Source: Roseibium limicola
GTDB lineage: Bacteria > Pseudomonadota > Alphaproteobacteria > Rhizobiales > Stappiaceae
Direction: 5' to 3'
Assembly: GCF_017313085.1 (NCBI RefSeq)
Contig: NZ_JAFLNF010000009.1
Coordinates: 150,837-214,836 of the forward strand
Length of the DNA stretch: 64,000 bases
Shown here: positions 1-9,003 of the stretch, piece after piece
Layout of the letters: each line of letters begins with the position of its first letter
How positions within the stretch are numbered: the first letter of the stretch is position 1
Program-made: the position numbers and the translations under genes
The notes under the pieces: generated by a model
What the model was told of the DNA's origin: nothing
Database searches by the model: none
Seen by the model: the letters and a program-made list of their open reading frames with translations, nothing else

Positions 1-1120
1 TGCCGTTGAGCGGCGTGCGGATTTCGTGGCTGACGGTGGCCAGAAAGCGGGATTTCGCCTCGTTGGAGCTTTCCGCCGAGTGCCGGGCAGCCAGCAGTTC
101 ATCCTCCATCTCGCGTCGGTCAGTGACATCGCGCAGCACGGTCTGGACCAGCGGTTGGTCGGTCGTCGTGTCGCGCACATGGATGTCCATGCGGGAGAAC
201 CAGCGCGCGCCAAACCGCGTCTTCAACTCCACATCCCCGAAGGCAATCGGCCTGTCGGAAAAGGCAGAGGAGCCGCCTTCCGGGCCGCTCGATGCCATCT
301 CGTTGGTGGTGGGGGAGGCCACAGCGGCCGACATCGCGCCGGCTTTTGCGGCTGTGCCTGTGGGGTGCGTGGCAAGTTCGTTCAAGGACAGAATGCAGCC
401 GGTCAGCACCCGGTCGCGTGGACCGAAGGCAACGTCGGCTGCGGCATTCGCATAGACCACGGTGTTGTCATCGTCACGGCGCAGAACGATGTCGCCCAGC
501 GTGGACAGAATGCTGGCCTGGCGCTCGTCGCTTTCGCGCAGCTCCCAGGCGGTGTCTTCCAGTTCTTCGCAGCGAGCGAGCAGACGGCGCAGCTTCTCAT
601 CCTTCATGGCGAGGGCCTGACGGTCGCGCTTGCGATCATCAACCATCATCCGCCAGACGCAAAGCGCACCGGAAAAGAACACCAGGGCCAGCCCGGCATA
701 GCGGGTCTGCGGGTTGCTGACGAGGGTCAGGCCACCGAGCGCTCCGATGAGAATGCCGACGAGGGCCAGCAGCAGCAAGGCGGGCGGCGGTTCATGGGTG
801 GTGATATCGGGGTTTTGCGAGCCCATGGCAGCCGTATTGGTGGCACCAGCGCCGATGGCATCTGCACTGAAAGGCACGTCTTCAGGTGCAGGCTTGTCCG
901 TCGCTGCCGGACCGTCTGAAACGGTACCGGAGGCTGCCGTTTCAGAGGTGCCATCTCCAGACGCATGCCCAGGCGTTTGCCCAGTGCGATCACTGCTGGC
1001 AGTCTGGTGCTCCACGCCCGGACCGATCTCCGTAGAGAACTCTGCCTCTTCCGCACGGAGGTCCGAGCGGTTCGGTTGGTCTGGGGGGGTGGAGGTCGTA
1101 TGGCCGGATGTTGGATGCAT
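1..1120 (-). CDS. PAS-domain sensor (probably hybrid) histidine kinase, N-terminal part, runs off window
   Basis: This minus-strand frame has no stop down to base 1, so the C-terminus lies outside the window. I read 373 codons from ATG 1120; an in-frame stop lies upstream at about 1195. Residues 1-113 are a polar, low-complexity Ser/Thr/Pro/Ala segment. Two hydrophobic segments follow (about 114-133 and 140-157), then a charged coiled-coil-like stretch, a PAS-like domain (about 180-300), and the dimerisation H-box VSHEIRTPLNG with the phospho-accepting His at about residue 365. The ATPase and any receiver domains would follow outside. Its ligand is unknown. The long disordered N-terminus before the first membrane segment is unusual. 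The start is uncertain because no good Shine-Dalgarno sequence precedes ATG 1120. Confidence 0.85.
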   Translation of the reverse strand, partial: MHPTSGHTTSTPPDQPNRSDLRAEEAEFSTEIGPGVEHQTASSDRTGQTPGHASGDGTSETAASGTVSDGPAATDKPAPEDVPFSADAIGAGATNTAAMGSQNPDITTHEPPPALLLLALVGILIGALGGLTLVSNPQTRYAGLALVFFSGALCVWRMMVDDRKRDRQALAMKDEKLRRLLARCEELEDTAWELRESDERQASILSTLGDIVLRRDDDNTVVYANAAADVAFGPRDRVLTGCILSLNELATHPTGTAAKAGAMSAAVASPTTNEMASSGPEGGSSAFSDRPIAFGDVELKTRFGARWFSRMDIHVRDTTTDQPLVQTVLRDVTDRREMEDELLAARHSAESSNEAKSRFLATVSHEIRTPLNG

Positions 1121-1354
1121 GCCCAAAGTCAGATACTCGCGAACTCTGTCTGATTGAATCCGACTATGCGACGTAACCTTTGAGAAACCGTTTCACTCAA
1201 CCGCCTCAACGCTAGGCAGATCTGACAGGGTTTCCCGCCATAGGGCGAGAAAAAGCCTTCAGGCCGAATGATTTATTGCCTTATCCACCCCGTTTGACCT
1301 TCGCCGGCAAGGGTGCACAAAACCTGAGTGCCTGTGCTGCTCGAGCCTTTTGCT

Positions 1355-2881
1355 TCACGCGGCTTGGGGGATCATCTCGTGGCCGCGATAGCTCAAGGCT
1401 TCGGCCAGATGGATCTTGCGCAGGCTTTCTTCGCCGTCCAGATCGGCCAGCGTCCGCGCCAGTTTCAACACCCGGTGATAGCCTCGGGCGCTCAGGCGAA
1501 AATGCTCGGCAGCTTCTTCCAGCAATTTTTTGCCAGCCGCATCCGGGCTGGCCACCTGCTCCAGCAAGGCGGCGGGAACCCGGGCATTGGTCATGCGATC
1601 CAGCCCCAGCGCCAGATAGCGCTCCTGTTGCAGCTCTCGCGCCAAGGCGACCCTGGCGGCCACATCAGCCGATTTCTCACTGGAGGCGGGGCGGATCAGA
1701 TCGCTGGCCATCACCGCCGGAACGTCGATCCTCAGATCGATGCGGTCGAGAAATGGGCCGGAAAGCCGGGCCTGATAGTCGCTGGCGCAGCGCGCCCCCT
1801 TGGCGCAGCGGTGGCCCGGCTCGCCGGCATAGCCGCAGCGACAGGGGTTCATGGCCGCCACCAGCTGAAAGCGGGCCGGGTAGGAGACACGATTGTTGGC
1901 CCGGGCAATCACCGCTTCACCGGCTTCCAGCGGCTGACGGAGGCTGTCGAGCACTTGCGGTTGAAACTCCGGCAGTTCATCGAGAAACAACACGCCGTGG
2001 TGGGCCAGGGAAACCTCACCGGGCTTTACCTTCAGCCCGCCGCCGATCAGAGCGGCCATGGAAGCCGAATGATGCGGGGCGCGGAACGGTCTCCGGTCGG
2101 TCAGCTTGCCCTCGGCCAGTTCGCCGGCCATCGAGGCGATCATCGAAACCTCCAGCAGTTCCTTAGGCGTCAAGGGAGGAAGCAACGATGGCAGGCGGCT
2201 GGCAAGCATCGACTTTCCGGCGCCGGGTGGCCCGCAGAAGAGAAGATTGTGTCCGCCGGCTGCCGCCACTTCCAGCGCCCGTTTCGCCGTCTCCTGACCA
2301 CGCACATCTTGCAGATCGGCAAGAGCGGTGATTGGTGCGGACAGCCGAGCCTGTGGCCGTGAGAGAACTTGTGTTCCGGCGAAATGATTGACTAGTTGCA
2401 ACAGGCTGTCAGGGGCGAGAACCGACATGTCTGCGTCGGCCCAGGCGGCTTCCGCACCACAGGGGCCTGGGCAGATCAGGCCTTTTCCCAGTCCATTGGC
2501 TCCCATGGCCGCGGGCAGAACCCCTGTAACCGGGGCCAAGCGGCCATCCAGCCCGAGTTCGCCGACCACAGCATAAGAGGCGAGAAGATCACCTGGAATG
2601 GCGCCAATGGCGGCCATGATCCCCAAGGCGATTGGCAGGTCGTAATGCGACCCCTCCTTCGGCAGATCGGCGGGTGCCAGATTGACGGTCACCCGCTTGG
2701 CGGGTAGAGCAAGGCCGCAGGCCTGAAGGGCGGAGCGGACCCGCTCACGGCTTTCGCCCACTGCCTTGTCCGGCAGGCCAACAATGGTGAAACCGACCAT
2801 CCCGGCACCGATTTGCACCTGCACATCCACGGGCAGAGCCTGAATGCCCTGAAAAGCCAACGTCGTTACACGAGAAACCAT
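1355..2881 (-). CDS. comM: YifB/ComM family Mg-chelatase-like AAA+ ATPase
   Basis: The protein has 508 aa, the normal length for the family. The N-terminal ChlI-like domain (about 20-140) has the family's GLPDKAVGESRERVRSAL signature. The AAA+ core has Walker A GPPGAGKS and Walker B VLFLDELPE, followed by a Cys-rich insert (MNPCRCGYAGEPGHRC) and the Mg_chelatase_C domain with the SARGYHRVLKLARTLADLDG signature. ComM is a hexameric helicase that promotes branch migration of the strand-exchange intermediate in natural transformation. The gene is widespread in bacteria not known to be competent, so competence cannot be inferred here. It is oriented with the upstream kinase gene, 234 bp away. Confidence 0.93.
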   Translation of the reverse strand: MVSRVTTLAFQGIQALPVDVQVQIGAGMVGFTIVGLPDKAVGESRERVRSALQACGLALPAKRVTVNLAPADLPKEGSHYDLPIALGIMAAIGAIPGDLLASYAVVGELGLDGRLAPVTGVLPAAMGANGLGKGLICPGPCGAEAAWADADMSVLAPDSLLQLVNHFAGTQVLSRPQARLSAPITALADLQDVRGQETAKRALEVAAAGGHNLLFCGPPGAGKSMLASRLPSLLPPLTPKELLEVSMIASMAGELAEGKLTDRRPFRAPHHSASMAALIGGGLKVKPGEVSLAHHGVLFLDELPEFQPQVLDSLRQPLEAGEAVIARANNRVSYPARFQLVAAMNPCRCGYAGEPGHRCAKGARCASDYQARLSGPFLDRIDLRIDVPAVMASDLIRPASSEKSADVAARVALARELQQERYLALGLDRMTNARVPAALLEQVASPDAAGKKLLEEAAEHFRLSARGYHRVLKLARTLADLDGEESLRKIHLAEALSYRGHEMIPQAA

Positions 2882-3082
2882 CGGACGCTCCCTTATATCG
2901 CGAAAATTACGTTAGGGCATCTGTGGGTTGAAAACAAGAACGAATACGGAACAAAAATTCAGAAAACGGCTTGAGGCCTGCACCGACTGTGTGAAACGCC
3001 GCTGGACCGGAAGGAAAAAAACCAGCGTGGCCGCAATCCGTTTATACTTGCAGCCTTATCCTCTTGAAATTGGACCCAAAAC

Positions 3083-3322
3083 ATGGCCTATCCGCCCCGC
3101 CGTCACACCAGCGCCATCGACACGGCTGAAGCGCTTTTCAAAAAAGCCACGACCAAGCCGATTGACGTCGCATCTCGGATGCAAAAGCCGGTCATTCCTG
3201 TCGGTAAGGAAAGTGTGTCGCTGCGTCTCGACAATGAGGTCCTGGCCCATTTTCAGGACGAAGGCCCCGGCTGGCAGGACCGCATCAACGCTGCACTCAG
3301 AAAGGCCGCCGGGTTAGAGTAA
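3083..3322 (+). CDS. BrnA-like antitoxin family protein, orphan
   Basis: This is a 79-aa protein with a basic N-terminus. Its C-terminal segment (about 43-75: SVSLRLDNEVLAHFQDEG, then GWQDRINAALRKA) has the ribbon-helix-helix pattern of BrnA antitoxins. In classical modules a BrnT RNase gene sits directly upstream. I find no BrnT-like frame in the 200 bp upstream, and the next gene is a DUF305 protein. It is therefore either an orphan antitoxin or a chromosomal regulator of the same fold. The start ATG is the only in-frame Met near the domain. Confidence 0.75.
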   Translation: MAYPPRRHTSAIDTAEALFKKATTKPIDVASRMQKPVIPVGKESVSLRLDNEVLAHFQDEGPGWQDRINAALRKAAGLE

Positions 3323-3455
3323 TCCCTGCGTCGCACCTGAGCCTGTTGCGCAAGGGCCTGCAAGAACGAACAAGACGCCCATGGGAACATATCCGGAGTG
3401 TCGGCGTTGCTGTCAGAAGTGCCTGACCCCAACCCGATGTCCCCGGAGGTAAGCT

Positions 3456-3938
3456 ATGCACGGCTCGTACACTCGCTTTTTCGCAATGATCGCCACGTCG
3501 ACAGCGGTCATGCTCGGCCTCATGTATCTGAACACCTATGCGCCCGATCACGTCTTCTTCAGCGAGACGAGGTTGTACATGTCGCTGTACATGGGGGCGG
3601 CAATGATGGTGGTGATGCTCGCCTTCATGTTGCACATGTACCGGAATCGTACTGCCAACATTGCGATCTTTGCAGCTGCCGTGGTGATTTTCTCCGGCGC
3701 GCTCTATTTGGTCCGCTCGCAGGAAACCATTCAGGATGCTGCCTGGATGAAGGCAATGATCCCGCACCACTCGATCGCAATCCTTACCAGCCGCCGCGCG
3801 GAACTTTCCGATCCACGCGTTCGCGACCTTGCCGAGCGGATTATCGAGGCCCAGGTCAAGGAAATCGCAGAGATGAAGGCACTGATCGCAGATCTTGAAG
3901 GCGAGACGAGTGAACGCCAAACAGTCTCCGCCAATTAA
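3456..3938 (+). CDS. DUF305 domain membrane protein
   Basis: The protein has 160 aa. Three hydrophobic segments (about 8-26, 42-62, 68-86) precede a DUF305 domain whose core is WMKAMIPHHSIAILTS. The paired His residues of this motif are typical of the family, which is often found near copper or metal-handling genes. No copper genes are visible nearby, so the role is unassigned. A strong Shine-Dalgarno sequence (CCGGAGG) lies just before ATG 3456. The C-terminus is a charged helix (AERIIEAQVKEIAEMKALI). Confidence 0.85.
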   Translation: MHGSYTRFFAMIATSTAVMLGLMYLNTYAPDHVFFSETRLYMSLYMGAAMMVVMLAFMLHMYRNRTANIAIFAAAVVIFSGALYLVRSQETIQDAAWMKAMIPHHSIAILTSRRAELSDPRVRDLAERIIEAQVKEIAEMKALIADLEGETSERQTVSAN

Positions 3939-4027
3939 GTGTTCTCAGCGCCCTCTTGATGGCTTCGCTCGCAGGACATACGGCCTACGACCGATAATCC
4001 CCTTGAGACCCCAAGGCATGTCAGGCG

Positions 4028-7027
4028 TTAGTGCGCCTCGTCCCAATTGTCGGCGGCGCGGGCGTCGACCTGCAGCGGAACGGAGAGCTGCAGCACCGGC
4101 TCGCAGGCCTTTTCCATCACCTCGCGCACCAGGCAGATCGTCGCCTCGACCTGGGCTTCCGGCACTTCGAAGATCAGTTCATCATGCACCTGCAGCAGCA
4201 TTTGCGCGTCGAGCTTGGAGTGAGTCAGCCGGTCTTCCATCCGCACCATCGCCCGGCGCAGGATATCGGCGGCTGAACCCTGGATCGGAGCATTGATGGC
4301 TGCGCGCTCATAAAACGCCCGCATGCTCGGGTTCTTCGTGTTGACATCGGGATAATGTGCCTTGCGGCCAAAGATCGTCGTCACATAGCCATTCGCATGC
4401 ACTTCCTTTTTCACCGCCTCCATGTAGTCCTTGATGCCGGGGAAGCGGCTGAAATAGGTCTTGATGTAATCGGAGGCCTCGCCCCGGCCAATGCCCAGCT
4501 GAGCGGCCAGCCCAAAGGCGGAAATGCCGTAAATGATGCCGAAGTTGATGGCTTTCGCCCGACGGCGCACCATCGGATCCATATCCTCGATCGGCACGCC
4601 GAACATTTCGCTCGCCGTCATGGCGTGAATGTCGAGCCCCTCCTCAAACGCCGATTTGAGCTGCGGAATATCGGCCATATGCGCCAGCACGCGCAGTTCG
4701 ATCTGGCTGTAGTCGGCCGAGATCAGCTTATGACCGGTGGCTGCGACAAAGGCCTTGCGGATTTTCCGCCCGGCTTCCGTGCGCACCGGAATGTTCTGCA
4801 GGTTCGGCTCCGACGAGGACAGGCGTCCGGTGGTGGTCGCCGCCAGCGCATAGGAGGTGTGAACACGTTTGGTCTCCGGGTGAATATACCCCGGAAGGGC
4901 GTCGGAATAGGTCGACTTCAGCTTGGACAACTGACGCCAGGAGACGATGCGCGACGGCAGCTCATGGCCTTCCGCCGCCAGGTCTTCCAGCACGCTGGCA
5001 GAGGTCGACCAGGCGCCGGTCTTGGTCTTCTTGCCGCCTGGAAGTCCCATCTTGCCGAAGAGAATGTCGCCAAGTTGTTTCGGCGAGCCGATGTTGAAGC
5101 TTTCTCCGGCCAGTTCGCGGATTTCGTCTTCCAGTGCGGCCATACCTTGGGCGAAATCGCCCGAGAGCCGCGACAGCATCTGCCGGTCGACGGAAATGCC
5201 GCGCTTTTCCATGCGGGCCAGCACCGGCGCCATCGGGCGTTCAAGGGTCTCATAGACCGTTGCCATGCGCTCGGAGGCCAGACGCGGCTTCAGCACCTGC
5301 CACAGGCGCAGGGTGACGTCGGCATCTTCCGCCGCATAGGCGGTAGCCTTGTCAATCGGCACCTTGTCGAAGGTGATCATCGACTTGCCGGAGCCGCAGA
5401 TGTCCTTGAACGGGATCGGCTTGTGGCCAAGCCAGCGTTCAGACAGTTCGTCCATGCCGTTGCCACCGACACCGGCGTCCAGCGCATAGGAGAGCAGCAT
5501 GGTGTCATCAAACGGTGCGATGTTGACGCCATAACGGGTCATCACCAGCCAGTCGTACTTCAGGTTTTGGGCAATCTTCAGAACCGCCCGGTCTTCCAGC
5601 ATCGGTTTCAGGGCATCAAGCGCTTCCTGCAGGGGAATCTGACCGGCAACAAGGCCACCGCCTCCCAGCAGATCGCCTTCGCCGTCGACATGGCCCAACG
5701 GCACATAGCAGGCCCGACCCGGCGCGGTCGCCAGCGACAGACCGACCAGCTCCGCCTGCATGGCGTCCAGCGAGGTGGTTTCCGTGTCAAACGCCACATA
5801 ACCGACCTCATAGGCCTCTGCGACCCATTCCTTCAGCCGGTCGAGCGCGGTGACGGTCTCATAGGCACTGCTGTCGATCACACTGTTGCGGGCCGCTTCC
5901 GTGCGCGCATTGGCCACCGTCGCCGGCAGCATCAGGTCGCCATCGGCAACCGACAGGGTCTCACTGGAGCTGGTCTGGGCAGCGGCCGGACGGTTGGAAG
6001 GGGCATTCTCCGAAAGCCGACCCTTGTGGTCGGGCACGTCCCAGCCGGGTACCTGAAAGTCATCCGGTTCGATGTTGCCGGCTTCCGCGCCTGTCGCCTC
6101 GGCCACGCGCTTGGTCAGGGTGGTGAATCCCATTGCCTTGAGGAAGCCGACGGCCTTCGGGCCATCAATATCGGTGACTGACAGATCGCCGACGGGAATT
6201 TCCACCGGAACGTCCTGCTTCAGCATGACAAGCTGTTTGGAAACCCGGGCCTGTTCGGCGAATTCGATGAGGTTTTCCCGGCGCTTGTTTTGCTTGATTT
6301 CCGTGGCGCGCGACAGGAGGGTTTCCAGATCGCCGAATTCGTTGATCAGCAGGGCAGCGGTTTTCAGGCCGATGCCGGGCACGCCGGGCACATTGTCGAC
6401 GCTGTCTCCCGCCAGCGACTGCACCTCGACCACCTTGTCGGGACCAACGCCGAATTTTTCAAAGACGTCCGGCTCCTCGAAGGTCTTGCCCTTCATGGTG
6501 TCGATCATCTTCACCTTTGGGCCGATCAGCTGCATCAGGTCCTTGTCGCCCGATGCAATGGTCACCCGCGCCCCAAGGGCGGCGGCCTGCACGGCGTAGG
6601 TGGCGATCAGGTCATCGGCCTCAAAGCCTTCCTGCTCGATGCAATGGACGGAAAAGGCGCGGGTGGCCTGTCGGATCAGCCCGAACTGCGGCACCAGATC
6701 CTCCGGCGGATCCGGCCGATGCGCCTTGTATTCCGGGTAGATATCAGAGCGGAATGTTTTTGAAGAGTGGTCGAAGATCACCGCGAAATGGGTCGGCTCA
6801 TCGCCTTCTTCTGGCGAAAGCCCTTCCTGCAGAAGCTTCCACAGCATGTTGCAGAAGCCGGAAACGGCGCCAATCGGCAGGCCGTCGGGCTTGCGCGTCA
6901 AAGGCGGCAGCGCGTGGTAGGCGCGGAAAATGAAGGTGGAGCCGTCGACCAGGATCAGGTGGTCGTCGGGCGTCAGCGGGGTGCCAAGCGGGGCAGCGGT
7001 GTTTTCTGTCGACATGGCGCGGATCAT
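4028..7027 (-). CDS. polA: DNA polymerase I
   Basis: The 999-aa protein has three intact domains. The 5'-3' exonuclease covers about 20-310 and includes the ASGDKDLMQL and GVPGIG elements. The 3'-5' proofreading exonuclease covers about 395-590, with FDTETTSLD (Exo I), NLKYDW (Exo II) and YAAEDAD (Exo III), so proofreading should be active. The family A polymerase domain includes motif A (DYSQIELRV), motif B (RRRAKAINFGIIYG) and motif C (VHDELIFE, residue 947 on). It fills repair gaps and removes Okazaki primers. ATG 7015 (MSTENT) is an alternative start; neither candidate has a convincing Shine-Dalgarno sequence. A long plus-strand frame within the gene is an antisense shadow. Confidence 0.97.
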   Translation of the reverse strand: MIRAMSTENTAAPLGTPLTPDDHLILVDGSTFIFRAYHALPPLTRKPDGLPIGAVSGFCNMLWKLLQEGLSPEEGDEPTHFAVIFDHSSKTFRSDIYPEYKAHRPDPPEDLVPQFGLIRQATRAFSVHCIEQEGFEADDLIATYAVQAAALGARVTIASGDKDLMQLIGPKVKMIDTMKGKTFEEPDVFEKFGVGPDKVVEVQSLAGDSVDNVPGVPGIGLKTAALLINEFGDLETLLSRATEIKQNKRRENLIEFAEQARVSKQLVMLKQDVPVEIPVGDLSVTDIDGPKAVGFLKAMGFTTLTKRVAEATGAEAGNIEPDDFQVPGWDVPDHKGRLSENAPSNRPAAAQTSSSETLSVADGDLMLPATVANARTEAARNSVIDSSAYETVTALDRLKEWVAEAYEVGYVAFDTETTSLDAMQAELVGLSLATAPGRACYVPLGHVDGEGDLLGGGGLVAGQIPLQEALDALKPMLEDRAVLKIAQNLKYDWLVMTRYGVNIAPFDDTMLLSYALDAGVGGNGMDELSERWLGHKPIPFKDICGSGKSMITFDKVPIDKATAYAAEDADVTLRLWQVLKPRLASERMATVYETLERPMAPVLARMEKRGISVDRQMLSRLSGDFAQGMAALEDEIRELAGESFNIGSPKQLGDILFGKMGLPGGKKTKTGAWSTSASVLEDLAAEGHELPSRIVSWRQLSKLKSTYSDALPGYIHPETKRVHTSYALAATTTGRLSSSEPNLQNIPVRTEAGRKIRKAFVAATGHKLISADYSQIELRVLAHMADIPQLKSAFEEGLDIHAMTASEMFGVPIEDMDPMVRRRAKAINFGIIYGISAFGLAAQLGIGRGEASDYIKTYFSRFPGIKDYMEAVKKEVHANGYVTTIFGRKAHYPDVNTKNPSMRAFYERAAINAPIQGSAADILRRAMVRMEDRLTHSKLDAQMLLQVHDELIFEVPEAQVEATICLVREVMEKACEPVLQLSVPLQVDARAADNWDEAH

Positions 7028-7107
7028 GCCCCGCTGGAACGCCGCTGGAAAGACTTAATCCGACACTGTCCGCAAGGAAGTCGCCTGTGGTGGCAGGAGA
7101 TGGACCG

Positions 7108-7422
7108 TCAGCTGATGGAGGCGGGCTCGATCTCCACCAGTCGCTGGACAGAATCGAGCGCTGCCTTGGTCCGGGGTGAATTCTCGGCGCTCTGCAGATC
7201 GTAGTTGATTTGCATGTTGAGCCAGTACTGCGGGGTCGTGTCGAACGCTTTGGCCAAATGCAGGGCCGTGTCGGCGGTGAGGCTGGTTTCCTGTTTGATC
7301 AAACGTTGAATGCGTTGGCGATCCAAGCCAAGGGCCTTGGCCAGCTTGCCAGCACTCAGACCAAGAGGCTCCAGATAGAGCTCCTTCAGGATTTCTCCGG
7401 GATGAAAGGCAGGAACTGTCAT
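7108..7422 (-). CDS. higA: HigA family addiction-module antitoxin
   Basis: This 104-aa XRE-type protein starts with the HigA hallmark HPGEILKELYLEPLGLSA. A helix-turn-helix (about 22-60) and the family tail TPQYWLNMQINYDL follow. It would neutralise the ribosome-dependent mRNase HigB and repress the operon. It lies 18 bp downstream of higB on the same strand, in the toxin-first order that distinguishes higBA from most modules. Confidence 0.92.
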   Translation of the reverse strand: MTVPAFHPGEILKELYLEPLGLSAGKLAKALGLDRQRIQRLIKQETSLTADTALHLAKAFDTTPQYWLNMQINYDLQSAENSPRTKAALDSVQRLVEIEPASIS

Positions 7423-7440
7423 GTGAGCTGCTCCAGATCT

Positions 7441-7722
7441 TCAGTGATAGTCGCAGATCTCCACCTGATCCGGCCCTGTTGCCGTCCAGATAAAGCAGAT
7501 GCGCCATTGCATGTTGATCGATACGGACCATTGTCCGTCGCGATCCCTGTCTAATGAATGTAGTCTGTTTCCCGGAGGAAATCGCAAATCTCTCAGATCG
7601 GTTGCGGCGTCCATAGCAGCGAGAAGCAGACGTGCTTTGCGCTCGAGGTTTGCCAGAAAGTGACGTGGTTGGCCGCCTCTGGCAAAGGCTTCTGTCACAC
7701 GGTTTCGATATCCCTGGATCAT
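7441..7722 (-). CDS. higB: HigB family toxin (RelE superfamily mRNA interferase)
   Basis: The protein has 93 aa and matches HigB along its length: DLRFPPGNRLHSL in the middle, then QWSVSINMQWRICFIW and the VEICDYH C-terminus. HigB binds the ribosome and cuts translated mRNA. It is the first gene of higBA, transcribed from the promoter just upstream of ATG 7722. I see no disruption, so the module looks functional. Confidence 0.92.
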   Translation of the reverse strand: MIQGYRNRVTEAFARGGQPRHFLANLERKARLLLAAMDAATDLRDLRFPPGNRLHSLDRDRDGQWSVSINMQWRICFIWTATGPDQVEICDYH

Positions 7723-7726
7723 GCGA

Positions 7727-7763
7727 TGATATGTATCATACTGTGATACAGTCCAAACGTCAA
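7727..7763 (-). promoter_or_regulatory. higBA promoter with overlapping operator palindromes
   Basis: On the minus strand, -35 TTGACG (7758-7763) and -10 TATGAT (7735-7740) are separated by exactly 17 bp, placing the start site a few bases before higB. A perfect 7-bp inverted repeat, TGTATCA (7732-7738) and TGATACA (7744-7750), covers the -10. A second dyad, TGATA-TG-TATCA (7727-7738), shares one arm with it. This is the expected layout for HigA autorepression. Confidence 0.75.
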
Positions 7764-7786
7764 ATGACGGTGTTTTCTTACCCAGT

Positions 7787-8866
7787 TCAGACCGGCTGTG
7801 GCTTTGCTTTGGGTGCCAGGCGTGCCCAGTTGGGGCGTTCGAACAAGAACGTGCCCCAGCCGGACCAGTCGATCAGAGCCTTCAGCACCAGCGGGCTGAG
7901 GATCGCCGTCAGCGTGACCAGCAGGGAGGTTGTGCCGATGTCGAAGAGACCGAGTTTCAGCAAGATGGTGCGCGCGACCCCCATGGGAAAGAAGAACGCC
8001 AGATAGATCACCAGCGAGTTCTTGCCGAAGAACCTAAGAAAGCCGCCAATTGGCAGGGTGGTGGCAAGGCTTGCCACGGAAGCGACGGCCAGGGCGCCAA
8101 GACCCCCGAGCACCAGCGCGATCCCCGGTGTGCCCTCCAGGCCATAGACGACCAGCCCCCCGTTGATCAGCCCCCAGCCGACGAGGGCGGCCAGCACGAC
8201 TGCGCCATTCGAGCGCGCCCATTCAGCGACTGCAAACACCCGCTCGGCGAAGGCATAGCCGGCGACGAAGAAAACGAAGCGTGAAGCGAATTCATCGATC
8301 AGAACCGACCCGGTGTGAATCGGCGCCAGATGCAGCAGGGCCGCAATCGCCAGCACGGGAATCGTGGGGATGTTCCATCCGCGCGCCAGTTTCACGACGA
8401 TGGCGAACAGCGGCAACAGATAGATGAACCAGAGCGTGCCGAAGGGTTCGATGAACGCTGTGAGGTAGAGCATCACCACGCCTCCCCATCCGACATCAGC
8501 GGCAAAGATCGGCGCCTTGACGATGAACTGCAGGGTCAGCCAAAGCACATAGAAATAGGCGAAATGCAGCAGCTTTCGATCGAGGAAGTCAGCCCAGTCG
8601 CGCTTGAGGGCACGCGCCAGAAACAGCCCGGAGATAAGGAAGAAGGCAGGAATGCGGAACGGCTGGCAGAAGGCCACGATGCCATGCATCCAGCCTTCGG
8701 CTCCAACGGCCTTCTCCACGCCCAACACGGAATGCATCATCACCACCAGACAGATGCTGATGCCCTTGGCGATATCGACCCAACTGACCCGCGACGCGCC
8801 TGCCGTAGTGCCGGATGACGTCTCTGCGCCGATTGGAGGCTGCTTTTTCTGTTGAGCGGTCTGCAT
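7787..8866 (-). CDS. Acyltransferase 3 family membrane protein
   Basis: This 359-aa polytopic protein has about ten hydrophobic segments. The N-terminal region SWVDIAKGISICLVVMMHS carries the conserved His of the acyltransferase-3 (OafA/YrhL-like) family, and FRIPAFFLISGLFLA is also typical. Such proteins move acyl groups, often acetyl or succinyl, onto cell-surface glycans. The substrate cannot be read from the sequence, and no glycan genes adjoin it. Confidence 0.85.
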   Translation of the reverse strand: MQTAQQKKQPPIGAETSSGTTAGASRVSWVDIAKGISICLVVMMHSVLGVEKAVGAEGWMHGIVAFCQPFRIPAFFLISGLFLARALKRDWADFLDRKLLHFAYFYVLWLTLQFIVKAPIFAADVGWGGVVMLYLTAFIEPFGTLWFIYLLPLFAIVVKLARGWNIPTIPVLAIAALLHLAPIHTGSVLIDEFASRFVFFVAGYAFAERVFAVAEWARSNGAVVLAALVGWGLINGGLVVYGLEGTPGIALVLGGLGALAVASVASLATTLPIGGFLRFFGKNSLVIYLAFFFPMGVARTILLKLGLFDIGTTSLLVTLTAILSPLVLKALIDWSGWGTFLFERPNWARLAPKAKPQPV

Positions 8867-9003
8867 GAGATGATCCGTTTTGTAAAACCGGACCGCACAC
8901 TACGGGGTTTACCGTAGCGGAGAGTTAAGATCAGACCGAGACCTGCAAGAAAAGACAGGGGCAGACTTCACAAGGGTGTGAGGTCCATCGTTCCTTGCCT
9001 GAT

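Noticed and set aside
4355..6181. 608-aa plus-strand open frame
   Set aside because: It lies entirely antisense to polA, whose motifs are complete; the frame is a by-product of GC-rich codon bias.
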